Positions 51,931 through 60,705 of a stretch of DNA of 64,000 bases are shown here, piece after piece. The notes beneath the pieces were generated by a model. That model saw only the letters and a program-made list of their open reading frames with translations, was not told the DNA's origin and searched no databases. Made by a program: the position numbers and the translations under genes. Every line of letters starts with the position of its first letter. Positions within the stretch are counted from its first letter, which is position 1. The stretch lies in NCBI GenBank assembly GCA_016709875.1, contig JADJLZ010000011.1, positions 1-64,000 of the forward strand, read 5' to 3'. This DNA is from Planctomycetota bacterium. Lineage in GTDB: Bacteria; Planctomycetota; UBA1135; GCA-002686595.

Positions 51931-53124
51931 ATGACCTTCGACCCCGAACGCTTCCGTCTGCGCTTCCCGATCGTCGAGGACACGACCTACCTCGTCAACC
52001 ACTCGCTCGGCGCGATGCCCGAGACGGTCGCGACGAAGCTCCAGGACTTCGTCGAGCAGTGGGCCACGCGCGGCGTGCGCGCCTGGGGCGAGGGCTGGTG
52101 GAGCGCGCCGGTCGACGTCGGCAACGTGCTGGCGAAGATCGCCAACGCGCCGACCGACTCGATCGCGATGCATCCGAACGTCTCGACGGTGCAGTCGGTG
52201 ATCGCGAGCGCGCTCGACTTCTCCGGGAAGCGCAACAAGGTCGTCTACACCGACCTCGAGTTCCCGACCAACATGTACGTCTGGGAGGGCCAGCGGCGTT
52301 TCGGCGCGCGGATCGAGTGCGTGCCCACCGACGGCGTGAGCGTGGACCACGAGCGACTGCTCGACGCGATCGACGAGGAGACGCTGATCGTTCCGCTCAG
52401 CCACGTGTGCTTCAAGAGCCACTTCCTCGTCGACGCGAAGGCGGTCTGCGAGAAGGCGCGCTCGGTCGGTGCGCTGGTGCTGCTCGACACCTACCAGTCG
52501 CTGGGCACGGTGCCCGTGGACGTGCAGGCGCTGGGCGTCGACATGATCTGCGGCGGGTCGGTCAAGTGGCTCTGCGGCGGGCCGGGTGCGGGCTACCTCT
52601 ACGTGCGGCCCGAATTGCAGGACACGCTCGAGCCGCGCATCACGGGCTGGGCCGCGCACGCGGCGCCCTTCGCCTTCGAGACGGGCAAGCAGCGCTACGC
52701 CCAGGGCATCCGGCGCTTCCTGAACGGCTCGCCCGCGGTGCCGAGCCTGCTCGCGGCGACTGCCGGCTACGAGATGGTGATCGAGGCCGGTGTGAAGAAC
52801 ATCCGCGCGCACTCGACCAAGCTCACCGAAGCGCTGCGCGCGGACATGCTCGAGCGCGGCTTCCAGATCAACTCGCCGGTCGATCCCGCACGCCGCGGCG
52901 GGACGCTGACGATCGGTCTCGCGGAGGAAGAGCAGGGCCCGGCCTGGGTCAAGGCGCTCGAGGCGCGCGGAATTCTGGTCGACCACCGGCCGCAAGCGGG
53001 CATCCGCGTGTCACCGCACTTCTACACGCTCGAGGACGAACTGCAGGAGTTCGCCGAGGTGATGAGCGAGCTGCGCGCGAAACGCAAGTGGCGTGACTAC
53101 GTGAGCAGCCACGCCGCTTATTGA
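51931..53124 (+). CDS. Kynureninase-like PLP-dependent enzyme (aminotransferase class V fold)
   Basis: 397 residues. Features: TTYLVNHSLGAMPETVATKL near the N-terminus, IAMHPNVSTVQSVIASALDF, VYTDLEFPTNMYVWEGQRRF, ALVLLDTYQSLGTVPVDVQA (Asp186 to pyridine N), GGSVKWLCGGPGAGYLYVRP with the PLP Lys at residue 212, and HFYTLEDELQEFAEVM. The N-terminal NHSLGA and SVKWLCGGPG segments fit kynureninase better than cysteine desulfurase. If it is a kynureninase it would release anthranilate and alanine from kynurenine, which would feed the CoA-dependent aromatic enzymes around it. Confidence 0.75.
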   Translation: MTFDPERFRLRFPIVEDTTYLVNHSLGAMPETVATKLQDFVEQWATRGVRAWGEGWWSAPVDVGNVLAKIANAPTDSIAMHPNVSTVQSVIASALDFSGKRNKVVYTDLEFPTNMYVWEGQRRFGARIECVPTDGVSVDHERLLDAIDEETLIVPLSHVCFKSHFLVDAKAVCEKARSVGALVLLDTYQSLGTVPVDVQALGVDMICGGSVKWLCGGPGAGYLYVRPELQDTLEPRITGWAAHAAPFAFETGKQRYAQGIRRFLNGSPAVPSLLAATAGYEMVIEAGVKNIRAHSTKLTEALRADMLERGFQINSPVDPARRGGTLTIGLAEEEQGPAWVKALEARGILVDHRPQAGIRVSPHFYTLEDELQEFAEVMSELRAKRKWRDYVSSHAAY

Positions 53125-53149
53125 TGCGCCTCGCGCGCCGCCCTCTGCT

Positions 53150-54382
53150 TCAGGGCAGGATTTCCTGCTGCAGCACGTGCGCGAGCGGCACGGTCATCTG
53201 GTAGAGAGTCATCCCCGCGGGCAGGAGCAGCTGCGAGGGATTCGGCACGTGGAACTGGATCAGGCCCGCGCCGCCGCTGCCGCCGGCGCAGGTCGTGTTG
53301 AAGAGGTTGTTCATCCCTCGACCGCCGGCGCCGCCGAGCGCGTGGATGGACTGCGCCTGCGCGTTGCGCAAATCGATCAAGCGCGCCTGCAGGATCAGCA
53401 TCCCGCCCGATCCGCCGCCGCCGCCGCCGCCGACGCGCGTGATGCCGCCGGCGAGGCTGTCCTCGCCCGCTCCGCCGGCACCGCCGTCGCACACGATCCG
53501 GCCCGCGGGCCCGACACGCACGAGCAGCGCGGAGAGGATGCCCAGACCGCCGCCGCCGCCGCCGCCCGCGCCCTTGGTCACCGCCCAGGGGGCGAAGGCA
53601 AAGGTCGGCGGGTAGACCGCGGAGGACACGCTGTTGCCGCCGGCACCGCCCGCGCAGCCCGCGAGCGGAGCTGCGAGCTCACCGATCGTGACGACACCCG
53701 TGAGCGGATCGATCTCGCGCCCCCAGAAGTCGTTGCCATTGCTGCCGTCGACGAAGACCAGGCCCGCGCTCGCGCCGCCTCGGGGCTGGACACCCAGGCC
53801 CAGGACGCAGCTGTTCGCGCCCGGGGAGCCGTCGAATCCGGCGCGCGCCACGCGGCCGTTGTTGAGCGGGTTGTTCGGGTCGGGGGCCACGAGCGCGAGC
53901 TCCGGCCCGAAGGCTCCGCCGCCGCCGCCGCCCGGCCGGCGCAGCTCCTGGCTCGGGAGACCGAAGGCGCTGTCACCACCGATGCCGCCGATCGTGGGAT
54001 TGCCGAAGGCGTCGGTCGCATCGCCGCCCTTGTCGTTCCAGGTCGTCGTCAGCACGTTGCCGATGCCGCCCGTGTCGCCAGCGGGGCCGCCGAGCCCCGG
54101 AGGGGACTGCAGGTTTCCGCAAGCCAGGCAGGCCACGTCCGGTGCGTTGGCCCCCGAGAGATCGAGCGTACCGTCGATCTGGATCGCGCGCGTCGCGCGC
54201 AAGCGGAAGGGCCGCTGGCCGTCGACGCGCAGCGTCGCGCCGGCCTCGATGATGACGTTGCGGGCGTCGACCGCACCCTGCGCGGTGTCGTAGTGGACCG
54301 TCGTGCCGGCCGGAATGATCCAATCGTTTGCAACCGGCGGCGTGGCGGGGATGAGCACGGAGGCGAGCAGTGCGAGAATCAT
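53150..54382 (-). CDS. Glycine-rich secreted protein
   Basis: 410 residues from ATG 54382 with a signal peptide (MILALLASVLIPATPPVAND). A beta-helix-like start (TVHYDTAQGAVDARNVIIEA, RVDGQRPFRLRATRAIQIDG) is followed by alternating Gly-rich and ordinary segments (RRPGGGGGGAFGPELALVAP, GAGGGGGGGLGILSALLVRV, VGGGGGGGSGGMLILQARLI). Same architecture as the broken gene at 7924-9197; this one is intact. The N-terminal IQIDGTLDLSGANA pattern is typical of such planctomycete or myxobacterial exported proteins. Structural or matrix role suspected. It converges on the kynureninase-like gene. Confidence 0.7.
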   Translation of the reverse strand: MILALLASVLIPATPPVANDWIIPAGTTVHYDTAQGAVDARNVIIEAGATLRVDGQRPFRLRATRAIQIDGTLDLSGANAPDVACLACGNLQSPPGLGGPAGDTGGIGNVLTTTWNDKGGDATDAFGNPTIGGIGGDSAFGLPSQELRRPGGGGGGAFGPELALVAPDPNNPLNNGRVARAGFDGSPGANSCVLGLGVQPRGGASAGLVFVDGSNGNDFWGREIDPLTGVVTIGELAAPLAGCAGGAGGNSVSSAVYPPTFAFAPWAVTKGAGGGGGGGLGILSALLVRVGPAGRIVCDGGAGGAGEDSLAGGITRVGGGGGGGSGGMLILQARLIDLRNAQAQSIHALGGAGGRGMNNLFNTTCAGGSGGAGLIQFHVPNPSQLLLPAGMTLYQMTVPLAHVLQQEILP

Positions 54383-54625
54383 GTCGTTGTCCTCGAGCGG
54401 ATGGGTAAGGCCAGGATCGGCCGAGCGAACTCGGGTGTCGAAGGTGCGCAAGAGCGGTGCACGACACGCTCGCGAACGCGATCGTGCGGAAAAGATTTCA
54501 CCCCGTTTTCGGGACGTTCGAGAGCGCTCGCGCTTCGATCGCTTCCGCTCGCAACGTGCGCGTCAACCCGCGTCCTTGGGCCCCAGGACGGCGCCGCCGA
54601 ATCGACAGCGCTCGCGCCGTCCTGG

Positions 54626-54631
54626 TATCGT
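54626..54631 (+). promoter_or_regulatory. TATCGT, short-leader -10-like element
   Basis: TATCGT 10 nt before ATG 54642, with no Shine-Dalgarno between them. Confidence 0.4.
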
Positions 54632-54641
54632 GAGCGGCCGC

Positions 54642-55511
54642 ATGTCCGCCAAATCGCTCACGCTCTTCGATCTCGCGCCCGGCAAGGAACTGCTCGGGCT
54701 GTACACCATCCGCCGCGCGCACCGCCAGGGCGGCATGTCGACGACCTTCGAGGTGCAGGACAAGCGGCGCGATGCCGTCTGCGAGGTGCAGGTCTTCCCC
54801 TCGGCGCTGTTCGAGAACGCCGATCAGGGCCGCGAGTTTGCCGACAGCCTCAAGGCCTGGACGCGCGTGGATTCGCCGCACGTGCTGCGCGCACGCGACG
54901 TGCATGTGACCGAGGACGGCTCGATCCTCTATGTGACCGACATGCCCGCGGGCGGCTCGCTGCGCGAGTGGTTGCGCGTCCATCCGGTCAGTGACGCCGC
55001 GACGGTGATCGAGCTCGGCTCGCAGCTGCTCGCGGGGCTCTCCGCGGTGCACGCCGCGGGGCTCGTGCACGGCGACATCAAGCCGCACACGATCCAGGTG
55101 GAGGACGGCAAGCGCTTCGGCGCCGTGCTCACCGATGGCGGCATCACGCCCGGCCTGTGGACCGCCAAGCACCTGGGCGACAAGACCGCGCTGATCGGCA
55201 CGCCCTTCTATGCGCCGATCGAGCAGTTCGGCGGCGAATCGCCCAACGTGCAGTCGGACGTCTACAACGTCGCGACCGTGCTCTGCGAGGCGGCGACGGG
55301 CACGATCCCCTGGCGCGGCAAGAGCTTCATCGAGGTCTTCCAGTCCAAGCTCGAGAAGCGGCCGCCGACGATGCGCTCGCGCGCACCCAAGGTCGAGGTC
55401 CCCGCGGAGCTCGAAAAGGCGATCGCGGGCGGGCTGATGGCCGACAAGGGCGAGCGCTACGCCACCGCCGAGGACTTCCGCAAGCGTCTGCTCGCCGCGA
55501 AGGAAGGCTGA
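54642..55511 (+). CDS. Protein kinase-fold protein, probable pseudokinase
   Basis: 289 residues spanning one Ser/Thr kinase domain. Key residues are altered. The P-loop region reads RRAHRQGGMSTTFEVQD with a degenerate Gly pattern. The ATP-anchoring Lys position in strand 3 (VCEVQVFPSAL) is Gln50. The catalytic loop is HGDIKPHTI (Asp145 and Lys147 kept, the metal-binding Asn replaced by Thr150). DFG is DGG (165-167) and APE is API. Other kinase landmarks remain (SVQSDVYNVATVLCEAATGT-like helix F, GTIPW, ERYATAEDFRKRL). No sensor or membrane segment is attached. Likely a non-catalytic binding scaffold, though weak activity is not excluded. It is 6 bp from a sulfotransferase-like gene. Confidence 0.8.
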   Translation: MSAKSLTLFDLAPGKELLGLYTIRRAHRQGGMSTTFEVQDKRRDAVCEVQVFPSALFENADQGREFADSLKAWTRVDSPHVLRARDVHVTEDGSILYVTDMPAGGSLREWLRVHPVSDAATVIELGSQLLAGLSAVHAAGLVHGDIKPHTIQVEDGKRFGAVLTDGGITPGLWTAKHLGDKTALIGTPFYAPIEQFGGESPNVQSDVYNVATVLCEAATGTIPWRGKSFIEVFQSKLEKRPPTMRSRAPKVEVPAELEKAIAGGLMADKGERYATAEDFRKRLLAAKEG

Positions 55512-55517
55512 GTCGCG

Positions 55518-56231
55518 ATGGCGCTGCGGCGTTTCCTCGTCACGGGGGTCGGCCGGTCGGGGACGGGTTACACCGCGAGCCTGCTCACCGAGCTCGGCTG
55601 TCCGACCGGGCACGAGGAAGTCTTCGGACCGCCTAGGTTGCGCAACGCCGGTCAGATCACCTGGCCGCCGGACGTGGCCGGGGATTCGAGTTGGCTCGGT
55701 GCTCCCTACCTCGACGCGCTTCCCGAAGGCACTGTCGTGCTGCACCAGGTGCGCGAGCCGGTCGCGAACGTGCGCTCCTCGCTGCGCATCCAGTTCTTCA
55801 GCACCCCGAGCTGGTACCGCATCTTCGCCGAAGAGCACGCGCCCACGCTGCTCGTCGGCAGCGAGCCCGAGCGCTGCCTGCGCTACTGGCTCGAGTGGAA
55901 CCGCATGGCCGAGCGCGCGCGAGAGATGCCGGCGCTCGAGTACTTCCGCTACCGCCTCGAGGACATCGACCATGCGCTCGTGGGCGAAATCTGCGCGCGC
56001 ATCGGCCTCGAGGTGACGCCTGCGCGCATCGCCGAGGTGCTGGAGCAGATCCCGCGCGACTACAACACGCGCCGCGACAAGCAGAACGACGGCGACTGGC
56101 GCTGGTCCGAGCTCCCTCCCGGCGGGACCAAGCGCGCGGTCGAACAACTCGCGGCGAGTTACGGTTACGGGCCGGAGACAGCCGAAGGAACCCTGCACGT
56201 GCAGCCGCGCGCGCAGCACGCATCGGGCTAG
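55518..56231 (+). CDS. Sulfotransferase-like P-loop protein
   Basis: 237 residues. RRFLVTGVGRSGTGYTASLL is the PAPS 5'-phosphosulfate-binding loop of sulfotransferases. VVLHQVREPVANVRSSLRIQ resembles the 3'-phosphate-binding motif (VRDP-type, here VREP). RYWLEWNRMAERA and LEYFRYRLEDIDHALVGEIC follow as in the family. Shorter than many relatives but apparently complete. The acceptor is unknown; in planctomycetes such enzymes often modify exported glycans. Follows the pseudokinase by 6 bp. Confidence 0.75.
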   Translation: MALRRFLVTGVGRSGTGYTASLLTELGCPTGHEEVFGPPRLRNAGQITWPPDVAGDSSWLGAPYLDALPEGTVVLHQVREPVANVRSSLRIQFFSTPSWYRIFAEEHAPTLLVGSEPERCLRYWLEWNRMAERAREMPALEYFRYRLEDIDHALVGEICARIGLEVTPARIAEVLEQIPRDYNTRRDKQNDGDWRWSELPPGGTKRAVEQLAASYGYGPETAEGTLHVQPRAQHASG

Positions 56232-56245
56232 GGAGGGGATCTGCG

Positions 56246-57223
56246 TTGCACACCCAGTTGATCACGGTCCAGCGTCCGGGCGGCCCGGCGGAATTGCACT
56301 GCGTCTCGCGCGAATTGCCGCCGCCCGCCGCCGGCGAGGTGCGCCTGCGCCAGAGCGCGATCGGCGTCAACTTCATCGACACGTACTTCCGCAGCGGCCT
56401 CTACACGCCGCCGCAGTACCCCTACACGCCAGGTCTCGAGGGCGTGGGCGTCGTGACCGAACTCGGTCCGCAGGTGCACGAACTGCAGCTCGGCCAGCGC
56501 GTCGCCTACGCGACGAAACCGATGGGTGCCTACGCGCGCGAGCGCAACATTCCCGCGCACCGGCTCGTGCACTTGCCCGAGACGGTCACCGACGTGCTCG
56601 CCGCCGCGCTGCTCTTCAAGGGGCTCACCGCCGAGTACCTCGTGCAGCGCATCGCCGTGCCCGCGCCGGGCACCTGGGTGCTGGTGCACTCCGCCGCGGG
56701 TGGTGTCGGCTCGCTGCTCGTGCAGTGGGCCAAACACCTGGGCCTGCGCGTGATCGGCACCGTCTCGACCGACGCCAAAGCCGAGCTCGCGCGCGCCGAC
56801 GGCGCCGACGAGGTCGTCGTGACGGCCAAGGACGACTTCGTCGAGCGCGTGCAGCGCGTGACGCAGGGCAGCGGCTGCGCCGCGGTGTACGACGGCGTCG
56901 GCAAGGACACCTTCGTGCGCTCGATCCAGTGCGTCGGCGAACGCGGCATCCTCGCGAGCTACGGCCAGTCCTCGGGCAAGATCCCGCCCTTCGACCTCCA
57001 GCTGCTCGCGAACAACTCGATCTTCCTCACGCGTCCGAGCCTGTTCCACTACACCGGCAACGACGCGGAGTACCGCACCGCCGCTGCGGAAGTGCTGAGG
57101 CTCGTCGGCGAAGGCGTCTTGAAGTGCCGGGTCGGACAGACCTTCCCGCTCGCGGAGGCCGCGAAGGCCCACACCGAACTCGAGGCGCGCCGGACGAGCG
57201 GGTCGACGGTGCTGATTCCCTGA
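56246..57223 (+). CDS. Quinone oxidoreductase (zinc-independent MDR family)
   Basis: A TTG at 56246 with GGGAGGGGA 7 nt upstream gives 325 residues. Motifs: SAIGVNFIDTYFRSGLY (QOR signature), PYTPGLEGVGVVTELG, LLFKGLTAEYLVQRI, the NADPH motif VLVHSAAGGVGSLLVQWAKH and VIGTVSTDAKAELARADGAD. No zinc-ligand cysteines. It reduces quinones or alpha,beta-unsaturated carbonyls with NADPH. Only 14 bp after the sulfotransferase-like gene. Confidence 0.9.
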   Translation: MHTQLITVQRPGGPAELHCVSRELPPPAAGEVRLRQSAIGVNFIDTYFRSGLYTPPQYPYTPGLEGVGVVTELGPQVHELQLGQRVAYATKPMGAYARERNIPAHRLVHLPETVTDVLAAALLFKGLTAEYLVQRIAVPAPGTWVLVHSAAGGVGSLLVQWAKHLGLRVIGTVSTDAKAELARADGADEVVVTAKDDFVERVQRVTQGSGCAAVYDGVGKDTFVRSIQCVGERGILASYGQSSGKIPPFDLQLLANNSIFLTRPSLFHYTGNDAEYRTAAAEVLRLVGEGVLKCRVGQTFPLAEAAKAHTELEARRTSGSTVLIP

Positions 57224-57258
57224 GAAGCCCGGCGGGTGACCGGGTCGCGCGCGCGATC

Positions 57259-57264
57259 TAGAGT
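57259..57264 (+). promoter_or_regulatory. TAGAGT, short-leader -10-like element
   Basis: TAGAGT 9 nt before ATG 57274. Confidence 0.45.
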
Positions 57265-57273
57265 GCCGGCAGC

Positions 57274-59907
57274 ATGCGCTCGCGCCTCGCACTTCCCGTC
57301 CTGCTCGCACTCGCACTGCTCGCGTGGTTCTTCTGGCCGCGCGAGCGCATGTTGCCGCCTCCTGCACCGCGGGTGGAGCGACTCCCGGAGCTTCAGAGTG
57401 CGCCCGAGCCAACTCCGGAACTCGCAGCGCAAGACACCGGCAGCTCGCGCGTGCTTCCTGCCGACGCCCCGCGCTTCGAGCCGCTGCCCGCGGAACCGAC
57501 CGAGCTCGTCCTGCGCTTCGTCACCGGGAACCCCGAGACAACCCTGCGCGGCGTCGAGGCCTGGGCCCTCGCGATGGACGAGTACCAGGGCTACCAGGGC
57601 CGCATCGCCGACGTCGAGCGCGAGCTGCGCGAGCACGGCACGCGGCTCGAGTGTGACGCGCAAGGCCGCGCGCATCTGCCGCTGCCCGAGCGCTGGTGGT
57701 TCGTCGGCGCGCGCAAGGGCGCTCTCTTCGGCGCACAGTGCTTCGAGGCCGACGATGCACCCGAGGACATGCTCGAGCTCGTGGAGTCGCACGAGTGCGT
57801 CGTGCACGCGCGTTCGGCGACAGACCGGCCGCTCGCAGGCGTGCCGATCACGCTCTCGGATGCGCACGGCGTGATCTGGCAGGGCAGCAGCGATGCGCTC
57901 GGCGCGCTCGTGATCCCGAACCTTGGCTGGCTGCTCGACGACTTTGGCCATGCGGACTCCACCTTCGTCGTCGCCGCGCTGGAAGCCGCAGCGGATCCGG
58001 CGTCGTACACCTTCGACGCGAGCCTGCCCTTGCCACGCGCGATCGAACTGCGGCTCGAGTCCGCGAGCGCACTGCGCTTCCGGCTCCTTGCCAGCGACGG
58101 AACGCCCGCGCCCGTGGGCGGCGAGGTCGGCTTCGGCGTATCGGGAGCCGAGGCGGCGCAGAGCCGCGCGCACAGCGGAGAACACGCGCAAGGGATGCTC
58201 GCCCTGCGCGCGGGCGTCGCCGAACTGCCCTTCGCGCGGGGCGGGACCTGGCTCGATGCCTATGCGGTGCTCGATGGCGGGCAGTACGCCGCGGCGTCGC
58301 TGCGCGTGCCCGAGGAGCCCGGCCCGCACGAGATCCCACTGCGCCTCGAGTTGTCCCAGCAAGTGCTCGTATTCCGTGCACTCGGTCCCTCAGGGGAGAC
58401 ACTCGCGGATCGGACGCTCGAGTGGTTCACCTTCGATCAGTCGGGTGTGAACGATCGGGATCCAGGGGTGGAGCTCGAGCCGTTGAAGCTCGACGGAAAG
58501 GGGCGCGGAGCGCTCGTCGTCAGCCGGCCGGATCTCGTTCCGCGTGATCCGCAAGCCGAGGACGATGAAGAGGAGAATCCTCCCGTGCGTGCGCGCGGGA
58601 TCTTGCGCCTCTGCGAGGGCGCGCGCGTGCTCGAGTCGGAGCCGATCCGCATCGAAACGCTCTCCGCGGCGCCGCTGCTCGACCTCGGCGTAGTGCGCCT
58701 CGAGCCTGCGCGCACTCTCGTACGAGGGCGTGTGCACGACGAGGTCGGCCGTGGGCTCGCGCGCGTCGCGGTCGGAATCGAGCTCCTGTACGAGGATGAT
58801 GGTGAAGTGCGCAGCGACGAGTCGCCGCGCACGCTGCCGCTCTTCTCCGACGCGGACGGGCGCTTCGAGCTCCGGGGTCTTTGCCCGAGCACCCGCGCGC
58901 GCCTCGTCGCGGAGCGCACCGGCTACTGCCTGCCCGAGGGAGCACGGATGCCGGAGTTCGCAGGCGACTCGGGCGCGAGCGTGGACGTCACGCTCGTGCG
59001 CACCGGCGTGCTGCGCGTGAGCCTCGTCACCGATGCGCCTCTTCGGGAAAGTTACCGCTGGGAATTCGAGGGACCCGGGGGCGAGCAGCATCTGCAAATC
59101 TACCCCGGCGAGGTCACGGGCGAACTGGTGTTCGAGCAGTGGTGGATGACTCCCGGGACCTACCACGTGCGACTCGTCACCGACGACCCGCTGACCGAAC
59201 CCCTCGTCGATGTCCCGGACGTCGCCGTGCGCTCGGGGGAGACCACGCTCGATCCGCGGCTCTTGCGCGTGCGCCTGCACGGGCCCGCCGCCGTACGCGC
59301 GCCGGTCGATGGGCCCATGCCGCAGCCGGTCGAGCTGCGCATCGTCGACGAGCATCGCCGCTCGCTGCGCGACGGCACGTGCACGACCTGGGGCTTCGAT
59401 CACTGTTCGATCGACGAGTTCCACGCTGGGGTTCTCACGTTTCGCGGAGACGAGATCGGCAGGTGGGCCGGCTTGTGGGCGCCCGGTCGGCGCTACCGGG
59501 AAATCGAGGTCCCCGAACACGGCGCCGAGATCGAACTCCAGCCGGCGCTGCCGCTGCGGGTGCAGCTGGACGTCCCCGCCACGTTCTCTCGTGCGGGAGT
59601 GCACCTGATGGCGAGCCTCGAAGGCGAGGACTGCGGGTTGGACCACATCCCCAAGGTGCTTGCGGGGATCGAGGTCGACGCGCGCGGAGAGGTGCTCTTC
59701 CCGTGTCCGGGGCCGTGCACCTTCCACCTCGAACTCCACGCGCTGCTGACGGACGCGTCGGGGCTCCTGCGAAGCAGCCAGGATCTCCAGACTTCGGTCC
59801 CGCTCGAGTTCGTACTCGCCGACCAGCCCGGCGAGCAGCTCTGGAAGCCCGCGATCCGCGCCGAAGAGTGGGCCGCGCTGGCGCAGGTGCTGGGTGTGGG
59901 ACGCTGA
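57274..59907 (+). CDS. Carboxypeptidase-regulatory-like membrane-anchored protein
   Basis: 877 residues. An N-terminal anchor (LALPVLLALALLAWFFWPRE) and Pro/Glu linker lead into beta-sandwich units: ECVVHARSATDRPLAGVPIT, TLVRGRVHDEVGRGLARVAV, FSDADGRFELRGLCPSTRAR, GVLRVSLVTDAPLRESYRWE. The unit style and the CxxC-rich C-terminal half (YGTCTTWGFDHCS-like, GEDCGLDHIPKVLAGIEVDA) relate it distantly to the tandem pair at 38.3-43.8 kb, but it is not a close copy. No enzymatic motif. Probably faces the periplasm or cell surface. Confidence 0.75.
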   Translation: MRSRLALPVLLALALLAWFFWPRERMLPPPAPRVERLPELQSAPEPTPELAAQDTGSSRVLPADAPRFEPLPAEPTELVLRFVTGNPETTLRGVEAWALAMDEYQGYQGRIADVERELREHGTRLECDAQGRAHLPLPERWWFVGARKGALFGAQCFEADDAPEDMLELVESHECVVHARSATDRPLAGVPITLSDAHGVIWQGSSDALGALVIPNLGWLLDDFGHADSTFVVAALEAAADPASYTFDASLPLPRAIELRLESASALRFRLLASDGTPAPVGGEVGFGVSGAEAAQSRAHSGEHAQGMLALRAGVAELPFARGGTWLDAYAVLDGGQYAAASLRVPEEPGPHEIPLRLELSQQVLVFRALGPSGETLADRTLEWFTFDQSGVNDRDPGVELEPLKLDGKGRGALVVSRPDLVPRDPQAEDDEEENPPVRARGILRLCEGARVLESEPIRIETLSAAPLLDLGVVRLEPARTLVRGRVHDEVGRGLARVAVGIELLYEDDGEVRSDESPRTLPLFSDADGRFELRGLCPSTRARLVAERTGYCLPEGARMPEFAGDSGASVDVTLVRTGVLRVSLVTDAPLRESYRWEFEGPGGEQHLQIYPGEVTGELVFEQWWMTPGTYHVRLVTDDPLTEPLVDVPDVAVRSGETTLDPRLLRVRLHGPAAVRAPVDGPMPQPVELRIVDEHRRSLRDGTCTTWGFDHCSIDEFHAGVLTFRGDEIGRWAGLWAPGRRYREIEVPEHGAEIELQPALPLRVQLDVPATFSRAGVHLMASLEGEDCGLDHIPKVLAGIEVDARGEVLFPCPGPCTFHLELHALLTDASGLLRSSQDLQTSVPLEFVLADQPGEQLWKPAIRAEEWAALAQVLGVGR

Positions 59908-59917
59908 GCGTCGCGTC

Positions 59918-59923
59918 TATACT
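59918..59923 (+). promoter_or_regulatory. TATACT, short-leader -10-like element
   Basis: TATACT 8 nt before GTG 59932; the closest of the set to the bacterial consensus TATAAT. Confidence 0.5.
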
Positions 59924-59931
59924 GTGCGCGC

Positions 59932-60693
59932 GTGAGTCCACACCTCGCCTACGTCGAGCACAATCTCCCGGCCCAGACGCCGGCGGAGCGTTTCGAGCTC
60001 GCTCGCGCGCACGGGCTCGCGCTCGAGGTCGCGCACAGGGACGACGACCGCGCGCGGCGCGCGCACGACGCGGGCCTCGAGATCGTGACGCTGCAGGCCT
60101 ACCGCCTGCACGAGTTCCACCCGATCCACCCCGACAAGAAGCAGCGCGGCGAGGCCTACGAGCACCTGCGCCGCACGATCGAGCTCGCGGCGAAGCTGGG
60201 CGTGCCGCGCGTGATCGCCGTCGCCGGCTACGGCCGCGAGATCTGCGCCGAGCCCTTCGAGGAAGCGCGCGCCTTCTTTCGCTGGCTCGCGCCGATCGCG
60301 CGTGAGAACAAGGTGCGCGTGCTGATCGAGCCGATGAGCCCGCTGCGCTGCGCCGCGCTGACCGCGCCGATGGTGCTGGTACGCCTGCTCGAGGAGATCG
60401 AGAGCCCGGACGTCTACGGTTCCGCGATCGATACCGGCCACGTGATCGACTCGGGCCGCGAGGTGGACGAGTACCTCGAGCGCTGGCCGCGCGTGGTCGA
60501 GGAGCTGCAGCTGAAGGACAAGGGCTCCGCACCGCCGGACGGCGAGGTGCCGCTCGCGAAGTGGCTGCGCAAGCTCAAGGCTCTGCCCGAGGTCGTGTGC
60601 GTCGAGCACAAGCTGCCGATCGAGCCGGATGAGCTCGGGAAGCTCGTCGAGCACCTGCGCTCGGAGCTTCGCGTGTTCGCGCAGCCGCGCTAG
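59932..60693 (+). CDS. Sugar phosphate isomerase/epimerase-like TIM-barrel protein
   Basis: 253 residues from GTG 59932. An AP-endonuclease-2-type TIM barrel: HGLALEVAHRDDDRARRAHD, GLEIVTLQAYRLHEFHPIHP, YEHLRRTIELAAKLGVPRVI, VRVLIEPMSPLRCAALTAPM (Glu), YGSAIDTGHVIDSG (Asp/His), EVVCVEHKLPIEPDELGKLV (Glu). These give the usual divalent-metal ligands. Substrate unknown. It lies 12 bp before the benzoate-CoA ligase-like gene, so it may serve in the same operon. Confidence 0.85.
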   Translation: MSPHLAYVEHNLPAQTPAERFELARAHGLALEVAHRDDDRARRAHDAGLEIVTLQAYRLHEFHPIHPDKKQRGEAYEHLRRTIELAAKLGVPRVIAVAGYGREICAEPFEEARAFFRWLAPIARENKVRVLIEPMSPLRCAALTAPMVLVRLLEEIESPDVYGSAIDTGHVIDSGREVDEYLERWPRVVEELQLKDKGSAPPDGEVPLAKWLRKLKALPEVVCVEHKLPIEPDELGKLVEHLRSELRVFAQPR

Positions 60694-60696
60694 AGT
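60691..60696 (+). promoter_or_regulatory. TAGAGT, short-leader -10-like element
   Basis: TAGAGT 9 nt before ATG 60706; its TAG is also the stop codon of the upstream gene. Confidence 0.4.
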
Positions 60697-60705
60697 GGTG
60701 CGGAA

